DNA of 64,000 bases, from NCBI GenBank assembly GCA_050084985.1, contig JBITNC010000001.1, forward strand, positions 118,978,001-119,042,000, given 5' to 3'. The DNA comes from Nageia nagi (lineage: Eukaryota; Pinophyta). Below are positions 11,573 to 22,940 of this stretch, piece by piece (within the stretch, counting starts at the first letter, position 1; every line of letters starts with the position of its first letter). The notes beneath the pieces are model-generated. The model had not been told where the DNA came from. It did not search any database and saw only the letters and a list, made by a program, of their open reading frames with translations. The position numbers were made by a program, and so were the translations under genes.

Positions 11573-12674
11573 TGATCCAAAATTTGGATCCCTTTGACAT
11601 TAGTAATCTCCATTTTAGTGTGTTCATTGTGATTGTCTTATCTTCAGCTTTTCGATGCTTCTTTCAGATCGAGAATCCAAGTCCATATGTAGAAGATATG
11701 GTATTAAGTCCATTTTGAGTATTTTGAAATATATATATATATATATATAATATTCAAATATTGGTGGGACCCGCCTATCACCATGGAGGCCACGCAGGAG
11801 GAGGAGGTTGACAGGGCACCCATGTGATCGCTAGACCACATGGAGGCCCGCATGGAGGAGTTGACTATTTGACCACCCATGTAAGCCAAAATGCCATTAT
11901 GATAGCTTGTCTACCTGTGCACAATTGCCAACCTAGCCAAGCCGCCTACATGTACAGCCAAATCACCTAGTTAGCTAAGTCGTCTGATCATTTGATCGCC
12001 TGATCGCTTGCCACATGTCACCACCAAAGTGCACCAACCCGTTGTTAAGTTTTTTAACGTATTTTGGTGTTTTCTAAGGTTTTTGGTGATTTTTGATTCA
12101 CCTAAGGTCCTATTATTAGGCTGAGTTAATCCTATAAGCTTGAAATAGTCGAGAGAGCATTTTTTCATTTCAAAGCTCATTTTTGGGAGATTTTTGCAAC
12201 CATTTGAGCCCAAATTTGATAGGAAGATCAAGGAGGTTAATGGGTATCTAGAAATAGGTTTTTTATCTAATTTTCTAGTTGTAATTCTCTCCAGTTTTAG
12301 ATCCAAAAATTGTATAAAAGGGGAGCAAATTGTACAGGAAAAAAAAAGAGGATTTCGGGAAGTGTTTCTTAGTTTTGTTGTGATTTTTAGAGCTATGAGT
12401 GTGTTGTGAATGTGAGAGGAGGTTTTGAAGGACCAAGAAGGCCTTGTAAAGTGATTCCACCCATTGATAGTAGAGAGCTTTTGAGCTAGATGTAGCCCAC
12501 ACTGGGTGAGACAGGATAAATTTTGCTTGTCTCTTCTATGGTGAATGCTTTTCTCTTCTCTGTGTTTACAATTATTTTCCTGATTTTCCTTTACAAGCAC
12601 TTAATTATTTTAAGTGTGAATTGATCTTAAGAGAAGGTTAAATTGAAATTTTTAATCTTATAGTTTATGGATCA
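11573..12674 (+). repeat. 3' LTR of Gypsy element
   Basis: It aligns throughout with 7133-8281, including the terminal palindrome, the TATA box and the GGATCA end. The TA run at about 11727-11748 is shorter. Scattered transitions separate the two LTRs, so the insertion is not recent. Confidence 0.9.
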
Positions 12675-12830
12675 ATATCCTTAATGTGGCTTATAATGTT
12701 TTTAACCCTCACTTATTACTAATGATTCTTTCCCCAACCTTGAGGATTATACACTATGAACCATAAGTTGTAATCCTTCCTAATATCAATATCATTAACA
12801 TGGAAAATAATGATGATATAATCATTAATT
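12675..12830 (+). repeat. TSD ATATC (right) and end of block B copy 1
   Basis: 12675-12679 repeats ATATC. The sequence that follows continues block B and aligns with 58228-58352, including the stretch around TTGAGGATTATACACT, so the Gypsy element clearly split a pre-existing repeat. Confidence 0.8.
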
Positions 12831-13479
12831 TCATATCCCTCCCCATGCATTTGAAGGCATGCAACTCAATCTTTAGCCTAATTAAATGTCTATTTATTTT
12901 AGGCACCTAAATTGAAGGGTTTGGAGTGTTCCATGACTCTATATAAGAATATTAAACAATTTAAAAACTAAGAGAGGATCATATCGCAAATATGCTATGC
13001 AATATATGAATAGAGAAGTAAATTGCCTACAAACATAATATAATATACTTAGTGTGCCCACATGCAAGGTGATCAAAATAATCCTTTTTCATATATCACT
13101 TAGTTTATATCAAGGTAATTAACTTTAAGATTAACTATAATCACACTATTCACATATATAATCTAAATAATTGCTAATATAATGCATGATAGTAAATATC
13201 AAAGAAAATGATAATAGATAAATATATAATAAATAGTATAATATAATATACTTACTTGCAACAATGATGCTTATCAACTACCATTCAACTTTTTCTTGAA
13301 TTGTTAGATTCAGCTAGATAATTCATTGCAAAAAAAACCCATGTGTTCTAGAAATTGTAGTTCTAGAAATGACTTTTAAAAAAATTATTATAAATCTTTT
13401 GAACATAGTTTTAGATTTTATTTAGAAAAGTGTTAAGAAAAATAAATGTTATAATTTTGAAGAAAACTAGTTATTGGTG
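12831..13479. other. AT-rich spacer, no gene seen
   Basis: No reading frame, RNA gene or repeat partner was recognised here. Confidence 0.5.
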
Positions 13480-13835
13480 TAAATGAGATACTTGAGATTT
13501 CAACAATATATTGTTGAGATCTTTGATTGAATAAAATTCAATAAACAATAATCAATAATAAAATGTAAATGTAATATACAAATATATGATGATGTTTATA
13601 TACTATGATATGATGTTTTCACACGATAATATAACTTTTTTACTGTTAGATTTGATTTAACTCTTATATATCAAAAAACATTGAGAGATATAATTCTCTA
13701 GCCTATCTTTTATTCAAATTATTTTTATATGAATTGTTTATGTTCTATGCGAGTAATCATCCTTGAGCTCTTCATGCCGGTGAAAGGTAGATGGGAAATT
13801 GGAATGGCATACAGAGAAGTCCTGAATTCCACGTT
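13480..13835 (+). repeat. Dispersed repeat block X, copy 1
   Basis: 13480-13650 aligns with 55370-55545 (shared stretch TTTGATTGAATAAAATTCAA). The GTGAAAGGTAGATGGG segment near 13779 recurs at about 56015, just before block B copy 2. In the other locus X precedes B; here it follows it. Function unknown. Confidence 0.6.
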
Positions 13836-14345
13836 AAATATTGCCTTTTAAACGCAAGTTAAGGCTCAGGCGCCGTGGTCTGTGTGCCTGACCCGGGTCC
13901 CGTTTCCTTGCCGCCGTGTGGACCTGGTATTCTCCCAGAAAAATAAATGGAGCATATTTGTCATGGCGTAGACACTGTTGCTGATGATTATAAAATATAC
14001 AAAGTGATGACCCAGAAAACGAAGTACAGGTGCGTCAGGCCAAATGATTGACCTTTCTTATTTATAGGAGATGAGATTGAGGTATTTGGAGATGCATTGT
14101 TGGTGCGCTATTAGCCACACAACGGAAGCCTATCTTCTGCACCAGCCTGTATCTGAGGGTGGGCTGGCATAAACTCTTTTTTAGCTAGCGCTGCTTTTGT
14201 ATTGGTTACGGGTGTGAAGGCAGATGCTACGATCCAGATTCTCAATTAATGAAGGAGAATAAAATAATATGCAGGCTGAACATTAGCATGGGATGAGCTC
14301 ATCCTCATTCTCATGGAGGCGGACTGATAAAAGTAAGCAAGAAAG
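13760..14345. other. GC-richer, CpG-preserved patch
   Basis: This stretch stands out by eye: it has many CpG dinucleotides (for example GGCGCCGTGG, GACCCGGGTCCCG and GCCGCCGTGTG around 13870-13920) in a landscape almost devoid of them. The minus strand has a TATAAATA at about 14059-14067, with the GC-rich part 60-250 bases downstream. Only very short frames are present, such as one of about 32 codons on the minus strand and one of about 34 on the plus strand. It could be a promoter or 5' end of a gene or captured fragment. 14155-14345 has a CpG-depleted relative at 30775-30960. Confidence 0.5.
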
Positions 14346-14577
14346 GGATGATGTCATCCTCATGCTCATTATCATAGAAGTGAGTTGTTTTCATGGGAAA
14401 AGGTTATTATAGGTTCAAATTTGAACATATATCATAAGTAGCATAAGTATATGAAAAGTGAGTTATCTTCGTTGTTGGTTGAGTTGATCATATGTTGATT
14501 TTTGTTACTATTTATGCCTCATGCTAAATTTTCACTACAACACATACATGCTATGTATTAGCCCACTACAATCATCT
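14346..14577. other. Spacer, no gene seen
   Basis: 14341-14390 repeats the motif CATCCTCATGCTCAT, an extra piece absent from the related block at 30.9 kb. Nothing else was recognised. Confidence 0.4.
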
Positions 14578-14928
14578 CATAGACTGTTGTTAGTCTCTCA
14601 TAGACGTTAATATAATGTCATGCTTAAACCCCTTTACCTCGCTTTGCTTGTGGTTACCTTGTGTACGTATAAAGCAATTTCTAGTATGACTATTCATAGA
14701 CTGTTGTTAGTCTCTCATAGACGTTAATATAATGTCATGCTTAAACCCCTTTACCTTGCTTTGCTTGTGGTTATCTTGTGCACGTATAAAGCAATTTCTA
14801 GTATGACTATTCATAGACTGTTGTTATACTCTCATAGACGTTAATATAATGTCATGCTTAAACCCCTTTACCTCACTTTGCTTGTGGTTACCTTGTGCAT
14901 GTATAAAGCAATTTCTAGCATGACTATT
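14578..14928. repeat. Tandem array, 3 x 117 bp
   Basis: Three head-to-tail units start CATAGACTGTTGTTA at 14578, 14695 and 14812, each 117 bp and nearly identical. CpGs differ between units (CCTCGCTTTG, CCTTGCTTTG and CCTCACTTTG; GTACGTATAA, CACGTATAA and CATGTATAA), as expected from deamination after duplication. Weak, decayed unit-like text (TAACCTTTTACATGTATAAA) continues to about 15050. Confidence 0.9.
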
Positions 14929-15069
14929 TCCCGTCAAGAATCTAACCTTTTACATGTATAAATCATATTATCATGTGTTTATCAAGCATTTTTCCAATAT
15001 CATATTTCCTAGCAAGTACCTAACCCTGTGCATGCATAAACCATCTTACCTTTGCATATATAGACTTAC

Positions 15070-15697
15070 TGTAGACCTCAAATAATACATAAATAATAAA
15101 ATAGACACACTATTTGTCTAAAATATGTAATTGAAGTATATATTAAAAATATGACATTCAACAAACAATGATAAACAATGTACCTTCATTGCAATCATAC
15201 AAACATGAAATACTAATGACTATTCATCAATCACCACAATGCATTTAAAAAAAGGAGCACGCTACCAATGGCCTAAAGATGGCACACTGTTAGTTGCATG
15301 GGATCGAAAAATAGAATGAAAAGTATATGAAAGCAAGATGAAGGGTTTAACAGATCTATACAAAGGTGGTGTTACAAAACACTATTATTGGTAGGATAGA
15401 GCGATCTTGCATGTTTTTGGTATCTCTCTTGGTATTTCTGAGACCCTCGCATGATCTCCTTTTGCATTGCCTTTAATGTGTCTTTATAGCCATGTCTTGG
15501 TCTTCTTTGATTCTTGGGATTATTGTACATTACATAGTTTAAGGTGTCTTGATTTTTGACACCTTTTACATTATATAATGACCCACTACATTTATTACAT
15601 TGGTTTAGGTATATTTTAACCTCTTTTTATAATAAATATCCTAGATGCTATAAAATGAATTATTTAATGAACAATAATTCACTTTTAAGCATCTACA
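15070..15697 (-). repeat. 3' LTR of Tat-type element
   Basis: TGTAGACC start and ATCTACA end on the plus strand, aligning throughout with 22941-23577. The A/G-rich minus-strand text just inside (AAAGAAGAGCAAAA, about 15698-15711) is the likely polypurine tract. Confidence 0.9.
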
Positions 15698-17000
15698 TTT
15701 TGCTCTTCTTTGGAGGTGTGATTGAAGTAATGAAATTACATATCCAAAGAAGAAGTATAGAAGAAATTTTTTGAAAACTTTTAACTCTTTATCTACATTG
15801 CCATTTAATGATGATGATGAGGGTCCTTTGCTACCCCCTTTTGGCTTGGTTTCCCTAAAAAAGTTCCTTAAGTGGTGCATCCAAGACAAAATCTAAAGAA
15901 ATGTGTCTTTTTTTCCAAGTGATTTTATTTTGATGTAAGGCACTCTACTAGCAAGTAGTCTTATGGTTCCATGTCCCATATTTGAAATGGAAGATGTTAA
16001 TTTTCCTCTTGTACTATTTAACCATGGATCTGGTCATTTTTTCATATGTACTACTTAAAAAACTAATGCTCTCACATACATGCCTTGATGCAAAAGAAGT
16101 CACTTTTTCTATGATGAAATGATACTAGTTTCTATGCAGCTAGTAGCATAGGAAAAGGAGCATATCACTAATGGTGTGGATTTCTTGATATTTTCTTCCC
16201 ATATTCATTATGTATATGCTTGTAACAAGGTGTTAAATATACCCTGCATAAAAATAATTTGGATACATAGGAGTTGCATCATCTATTGATGATGAATCAA
16301 TATCAACAATCTACTTACAATTGCATCATTAGTTTGTCTTTTAAGTGAGTAAACTCTTACTAGCCATATCATTGGCTATCAATGATCATACATTTTATGT
16401 CTATGATTTGAAAACATTATTCTTTGTATGGTTCAGAGAAAAAATCATCTAGATGCACAAGTTGCACTATCCATTGGAGATGACCCAATGTCAACATCTT
16501 GCTCACAACTCCATCATCGATTTAACTTTTACATGAGTGAACTCTCACTAACAATATCATTGGCCATTGACAACATAGCATTTTATGTCTATGGTCCATA
16601 AATATTATACTATTAGTAATTTTATCTTTTTTTAGGAAGTCCATGTAACTAGTGATGCATAGATAGAAATACATACCATTAGCTTCATGAAAATAATAGA
16701 ATACAATGAAAAACTAAAAGAGAAAAACTATGATACAAGAACCTTGCTTAATATTTTTGATGAGTTGCAAGGTACAGAGCCACTATCCTTACATAAAGAA
16801 ACATTTGAGATTGGTGGCATTGAGAGTTTTAGGTTCTTCTTTGTCAACCATGGATGATAGCTTGTAGGCTTTTGATCTTGTTGCTTCCACTATAACAAAT
16901 GCACCCAACCAATTTGGTTCAAATTTGCCTTTGACTTCATCATTTGTAGCTATCTTATTAATTTTTTGTTTAGCACTAAGTCTCCTACTTTGAATTCCTT
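15698..17000 (-). other. Non-coding 3' region of Tat-type element
   Basis: No conserved domain was recognised between integrase and the 3' LTR. A partly repeated segment occurs at about 16280-16430 and 16455-16610 (shared CATCATTGG.CTATCAATGAT-like and TTTTATGTCTATG text), suggesting an old internal duplication. Long non-coding 3' regions are usual in the Tat clade. Confidence 0.5.
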
Positions 17001-17870
17001 GGCCTTTATCTTCTTCCCAAATGTTATTTTTAGTTTTGTATGATAAAACTTCTAATGCTCAATTGTTGTGATTCCTTTCTCATCCAATGATTCTAATTAC
17101 TACAACCTAGGTTTTCTTACATCTTCATCTGCTATATCTCCTTACAATGAAATCCTTAGGGAAGGGAGTTCTAATTCCAATGAGAATGGTGTTGCCCTAG
17201 TGGCTATTCTAATACTTGTCCTGTATTCCAATAGTACATATGGTAGTTGCTCATGCCAATCTCTTTTATATCTATCCCAAGTTTTTGATAAAATGCTCTT
17301 GATGGTCTTATTAGTAGCTTCAACTTGACTATTACCTTAAGGATAGTAAACTAAAGAAAACATTTGCACAATATGAAATTTCTTACAAAGGGCTTTCATT
17401 TCCTTACCTTTGAATTTATGCCTATTATCAATAATCAATCTTTGTGGCACACCAAATCTTTTAATGATATTTTCAATTAGGAATGCAATGATCTTATCTT
17501 GGGTGACTAATTTCATATGAATGGCTTCAACTCATTTTGTAGTGAACTTTGTGGTTATCATGAAAAATTTGTGACCTTCCCTTAACTGAGGATTGATAAG
17601 CCCAATCAAATCTATGCCCAAGTAGCAAATGGCCATGGTGAGACTATGAAATTTAATTCTTGAATGGGTTATTTTTCAAGGTTAACATGCTTTTGACATT
17701 GTAAATAAGTCTTCACATGTTGCAATCTTCTCCCATTGTGGTCCAATACTAACCAATGTGCAAAAGCTTAGTATATAATGCTTTTGCATGGAAATGACTT
17801 CCACATAAGTCATCATGTGCCTACTCTAATGCTATTTCTATTTCATGTTGAGTGAGCCATCTTAACAAAT
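17001..17870 (-). pseudogene. Tat-type integrase
   Basis: The minus strand reads an HHCC-type zinc finger (AHDDLCGSHFHAKALYTKLL and GYYWTTMGEDCN) at about 17690-17830. Core and C-terminal fragments follow with several frameshifts, including a WDRYKRDWHEQ-like segment around 17250-17290. The integrase would insert the element DNA into chromosomes. No uninterrupted catalytic core remains. Confidence 0.7.
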
Positions 17871-18129
17871 CACCACCAAAAGATCTTCTATATAACATCT
17901 CACTAATGATCACAAACTTAATAGCATTCCTTTTTAATCTCACCTTTTCATTTCTATTATAATTATCAAGAATTATTTGTTGCTTCAAGTAATTATAAAT
18001 GTCAAAATACCAATTCTAAAAATCATTCTCCTTACTAATGAGACATGTCTCTATTTCATCCATATCTTCAATATAGGAAGGTGTACCAAGCTTACAAATT
18101 TTCAAAATGGTCTCTTCATCCTCAATCTC

Positions 18130-18535
18130 AATTAGTGCAAGAGAAGCTACACTTGCCATGACATTTGCATACCTATTATTAGTCCATGAGATATTCTGAA
18201 TAGTATATCTATCAAACTAATCCAATAAATCACTAACCACTACCTTATAGGGCCTCAATTTCTCATGCTTTATATCAACAATATCCCATACTTGGTTAAT
18301 TACAAGCTACAAATCACCATAAATTTCTAAATATTTAATTCTTAATGTGATAGCTACTTTCAAACCAATATCAAAGCTTCATATTTTTCCATATTGTTTG
18401 CGCATTCAAAACCAAGCTTATAAGCCATGGGGAATACCTCATTTTTAGGAGAAACTAAGACAACACCTTCCCCTACTTCAAAAGAACATTTGGATCCATT
18501 GAATTACAATGTCCAAACATTGGGCTCATCTTTTA
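18130..18535 (-). pseudogene. Second (archaeal-type) RNase H domain
   Basis: The minus strand encodes WTL.FNGSKCSFEVGEGVVL, FPMAYKLGFECANNMEKYEAL and, after a frameshift, YGDL.LVINQVWDI and YKVVVSDLL. This is the extra RNase H of Tat-clade elements, resembling plant and archaeal RNase HI. The first catalytic aspartate (DGS) appears as asparagine (NGS). It lies between the conventional RNase H and integrase, as expected. Confidence 0.75.
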
Positions 18536-18797
18536 TGAGGCACACATATTCATCAAGGATCAATATCTCATCAAACTTACACTACTTGAAACTTTCTGAC
18601 AAGTCCACATGTTGTCTATGATGTGAATCATCCTCATATTTATCTAAGAATTTTTCATGAATAATTACTTCATCATTCTAAGAAAACTCAGCTATCAAAT
18701 CTACAATGGCCTACCCTTTTATAGACTTCTATTTTACCACATTGATATCAAAATCTTGTAATAACATTAGCCATTTTGCTATCCTACCTGTTAAATG

Positions 18798-19064
18798 TTA
18801 TTTTACCACAAGATATTTCAATGGATTAATAGGGCTAACAACAAATGTAGTCCAATACAATAGATAGTGTCTCAATTTTTTCGTAGTAAATACAATACCA
18901 TAGTAAATTTTTTCCATTGGAGTATATCTAGTTTCATAATCAACAAGAGTTTTAAGGTAATATATGGGCCTTTCTTTGTTGTCATCATCCTTTTGATGCA
19001 ACATTGCACCAAAGGCATACAATGTGGTCGATATATATAAATAAGCTAGCTTGAAAAATTCCAT
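18798..19064 (-). pseudogene. Tat-type RNase H (conventional)
   Basis: The open stretch reads YISTTLYAFGAMLHQKDDD, RPIYYLKTLVDYETRYTPME and LRHYLLYWTTFVVSPINPLK, the standard Gypsy RNase H blocks; the usual aspartate of the first block is serine. It follows reverse transcriptase with one frame break and would digest RNA in RNA:DNA hybrids. Confidence 0.8.
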
Positions 19065-19995
19065 AGGTACTAAAATAAAAGGATTGAGAAAGTACTATTT
19101 GATATTTCAAAAGCCTTTTTACATTTTTCATCCCACACAAACTTGACATCCTTTTTCAACAAATAAGTAAAAGGCTTACATTTATCTTGAAGTTGGGAAA
19201 TGAATGTTCTTACCAAGTTAATTTTACCTTGGATACTCTTCACTTGCTTAAGGTTCTTTGAAGTAGGCATATTCACTATGGATTTTACTTTTTTGAGATC
19301 TACGTCAATTTCTCTTTTAGAAAAAATAAAACCAAGCAATTTTCTTGAAGTGCAACTAAAAGCATAGTTTTGAGGTCTAAGTCTAAGCTTGTACCTTTTT
19401 AAAATTTGGAATACCTCCTTAAGTAACTCTAAATGATCTTGGCCTTGTTTTGGCTCCACCAAGATGTCATCAACATAAACTTATATTGATTTATGGATGT
19501 GCTCATGAAACATGGAGACCATAGAACTTTGGTAAGTGGCTCCTACATTTTTTAGTAAAAAGGCATAACCTTCTAACAAGAATTTTCCCTTGGAGTAGTG
19601 AATGCAGTCTTATGTTAGTCATTCAGATTGATTAATATTTGATTATAACTAAAACAACCATCCATGAAAGATAATTTATCATGACTAGCTATGCTATCCA
19701 TAATCATATCAATATTGGACAATGGAAAATCATCTTTAGGACAAGCATTATTAATATCATGAAAGTTAATGCAAACCCTTATTTTCCTACTTGGATTTGT
19801 AATAGGAATAATGTTAGCCATCCATTCAAAATAATTAATTGGTCTAATAAATCTAGTATTCAAATACTTTTCTATTTCTTTCTTGACTAACAAAGCTTTT
19901 GAAGAATGCATTTTTTTTAGCTTTTGCTTGATTGGCTTAGCCTCCTTTTTAAGTGGTAAATTATGCATAACAAATGAAGGATTTAAACTAACCAT
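19065..19995 (-). pseudogene. Tat-type reverse transcriptase
   Basis: Reads KKEIEKYLNTRFIRPINYFEW, KIRVCINFHDINNACPKDDFPL, LSFMDGCFSYNQI, then after stops and frame breaks a VYVDDI-type region near 19475 and VEPKQGQDHLELLKEVFQIL, with the connection domain LLGFIFSKREIDVD. The NNACPKDDFPLP-type block is typical of Tat-like enzymes. At least two breaks lie between 19460 and 19620. Confidence 0.85.
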
Positions 19996-20899
19996 ATAAT
20001 CATAAGACCAAGAAAAAATTTTATGATGTTCAATGAATTTATTTTTGTACCTTTCTTGTTATTGTGTAGGGAGGGTTACTCCAACTTGAACCACATTTTG
20101 CTAGTTAGTAATCCTAGTATTAACATTCACCAATTATTTAGCTAGAAATTTAAGCTCATCTTGTTTCTACAATAGGGAAGGCAATTTCTCTAACCTTGTA
20201 TGTCATTTGTACCATTATCCTCTAACTAAACCTAAAACACTTCATTAAAATTCACTTCTTGACCAAAATATGCATACTCATTCAAAATATAATCGATTTA
20301 CCTCTTTTCACTAGACTTAGGAAACTTTGAATGTGCCCCCAACTATTCTAAAATATCATCATTAGTACTAAATCAATCAAATTTTAAAGGTATAGTATTT
20401 TCAATCCATAAATCTCTATCAATATCATCATACAATTCAATATAATTTCATTCTTTCACAAACTTATAGTCCCAATGCTTACTTAGTATTTTTGTCACTA
20501 CCCGATATATCTTTAGTCATTTTTACTTTTGAATTACCAAAAAAAGAAGGAATCCCTTGCTCTAACTTTCCTAATCATTCCCCTTTGTACTTGCAATTTT
20601 CAAGCATATATTTGTGAACAAAAGAAGATGGAAAGAGTTGTTCATGCTTTCATTGATTTGTTTGGATTGAGTGAAATGGATGTGATGGAGCAAAATCCCT
20701 CTCCATCTCCATTGGTTTAATATCACTAACATCCTTTTGGAAGGATAGCATACCATTGACAACCTCCATAGATAGAATTTTGGTATGTCCTAAATCTTTT
20801 ATGAAGGCAAACAAATCAATGTTCTCCAAATATGTATGTACCCATTCCTATTTCCATACTTTGAGGTTATTTTCTTGCATTTTCCTCTAGTGCACTTTA
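19996..20899 (-). other. Decayed protease-to-reverse-transcriptase spacer
   Basis: The linker between protease and reverse transcriptase of the Tat-type element; too decayed to assign domains. No separate gene is seen. Confidence 0.4.
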
Positions 20900-21473
20900 T
20901 TTCAAGGGATCAATATCATATTTTGGAAAAGTCATTGTAAATTCCTTCAAATTTTTTTGCATTATAAAAAGCATGTGGCTTTGGATCACCAAGTACTATA
21001 TGAACCTCACCTTGATATTCAAATTTTAAACAACCATGTACTATATATGGGAGTGCATCCATATCATGAAGTCAATGCCTTTCTAAAAACAAATTATATG
21101 ATAGTTTGGAATAAACAACATGAAACTTAGCTACAATTGTTCTTATTTATGTGGTTACCATAATTATGGCTATCCCAACTAGCTTTTTAGATGACCTATC
21201 AAATGCCCTAATCTTGAATGTAGCTTCTTCTAATGGAGGTATTTCAACACATTTTTCTTAGAGTTGGATCAAAAACTTATGGGAACACACATTAACAACT
21301 GAGCCATTACCTACTAATGTTCCTTTAATCTCCCATCCATCAATCATATATGAAATATATAAAGCTAAGCATTCATAAAGCAGTTCCTTACTAAGATTTT
21401 CATATTTATAAAAAAAGATAGCATCACATTCCTTGATAGGCCTAAGCTTTTCAAAAAATATAGCAACAAACAT
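20900..21473 (-). pseudogene. Tat-type protease region
   Basis: Fragments TLVGNGSVVNVCSHKFLIQL and, further on, LERHWLHDMDALPYIVHGCLKF match the active-site and flap-end segments of Tat-clade retropepsins. The catalytic aspartate expected before NGS is glycine (GNGS), so the active site is lost as well as the frame. Confidence 0.6.
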
Positions 21474-21739
21474 ATTTGTAGGGACTATCTCTTTTTTGAA
21501 TAAAGCATATAAGATCTCTCTATCTATTTCAAATGTAGATATAAGATCATATAAATTAATCTTGGTAGGAGTAGTCTTTAATTGCTCAATTATACTATAT
21601 ATCTTTGGATCAAGTGAGAAAATTACTCATTCTATGATAATCAAATTTGACGCATGTCTTTGAGCCTTCCTTATATCCCAACACAAACCTCTTTGTCCAT
21701 TGAAACTATATTTATTATTATTCCATGATTTGAATCTAT

Positions 21740-22885
21740 TTGATCAATCTAATACATCCCCTTAGCAATGAGATCTAACTTGGCATCCTCTAATGCTTTA
21801 CAAAAATTCATAGCATGACCCTTCCTTTGATTATATGTATAATAAGCATCATATTTTTCTATAGAAATATTATCATCTTGTGCTAGTTTTTCTAATGGCT
21901 ACAATAATCCCCTTTTCATTAGATCCCTCATAATGAACATTTGTTGAGTTGGAAAAGTGTACCTTATGCCTTTTGTAGTGGTAAATCTTTGCAATTTTGG
22001 TGAAGTAGGTCTATCAGCCATATGTATTGTATTTTCTTCTTTTTTGGTGTATTTCCTTATATTATATTTTTAAAAGGATTAGGTGCATACTTGAGCTCTT
22101 CTAACTTAATCAAAACTTTTTTTCTTGTAATAACTCTTGTATTAATACTCTAAATCTAACATTCTTATTACTAGGAGCATGGAAATTGATAATCAGTAAG
22201 ATAGAATCTCAAAATATAGCACAAATTTTATTTTCATCTAATTTTCTTTGAATATATTACCATACCTTTTTAAACCATGGAATGTATTTCTCTAAGGTTT
22301 CATTACCCCCTTGTTTCATGGTGCATAACTCTATAATGGTACCATGCTCTTTGATGTTATGCTTGCATTTTCACATGAATTCTTTGACCGATGACTTGAA
22401 AGAATCAATTGAATTGTTAGGAAAATTATAGAACCATTGATTAGCATCACCTTTCAAACTCCTCAAGAAAAATTTGACCATCAATTTCTCCTTCAACCCT
22501 AATTTCAACAAGCACTCCTCCTGAAAGCTGATAAGATGTTGCTTCCGATTTTAGTTGCCCCTAAACATCTCAAATTTGGGGGCCTTATGCTTGGGTGGTA
22601 GGGGATAATTAAGGATATCCTCCAACAAGGGTGAGGTAAATATTCCATCATATTCCTCTTCAATTTGTTGTGGTCTCTTGCTATTCTCAAGATTTGTAAG
22701 TTGTGCAACTATGACAAGATTTGGTATTATCAATAAACTATCAAAAAAATTTAGTCCATTTAGTTCTTTATGCATTTTGTGCACTTCTTTAAGAAGATCC
22801 TAAAATACTTCTTCCATTTTTACACCACACATGGCCTAAAATGTAGCTTTAATTGGCATGGATGATGTTGATCCATTACATAATT
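21740..22885 (-). pseudogene. Tat-type gag
   Basis: Minus-strand frames show MHKELNGLNFFDSLLIIPNL, LKGDANQWFYNFPNNSIDSF and TLEKYIPWFKKVW, the capsid blocks of a retrotrans_gag domain. YYTYNQRKGHAMNFCKALEDAK is a decayed zinc knuckle that retains GH and the last cysteine, but the first CxxC is lost. The start is uncertain (near 22885). Confidence 0.75.
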
Positions 22886-22909
22886 CTCATAAGATCTTAC
22901 TGGGAGGGT

Positions 22910-22938
22910 AAGATAAATCGAATAGTCAGGTTCACCAA
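22910..22938 (-). promoter_or_regulatory. Primer binding site region of Tat-type element
   Basis: On the minus strand the LTR end is followed by TTTTGGTGAACCTGACTA. A TGG-starting primer site is expected here; I do not assign the tRNA. Confidence 0.55.
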
Positions 22939-22940
22939 AA

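Larger units (their letters stand above)
7133..12674 (+). mobile_element. Gypsy LTR retrotransposon, integrase deleted
   Basis: This is a full-length 5.5-kb plus-strand Ty3/Gypsy insertion bounded by two LTRs and a perfect 5-bp duplication. The order is LTR, primer site, gag, protease, reverse transcriptase, start of RNase H, integrase C-terminal tail, polypurine tract, LTR. The end of RNase H and the integrase zinc-finger and catalytic domains are missing at a junction near 11100, so the copy could not have integrated without help after that deletion. Several stops and a frameshift also break gag-pol. Confidence 0.9.

Noticed and set aside
11971-12600. Minus-strand open frame of 209 codons
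   Set aside because: It covers the promoter and R/U5 part of the 3' LTR, and the equivalent frame is broken in the 5' LTR; no known domain.
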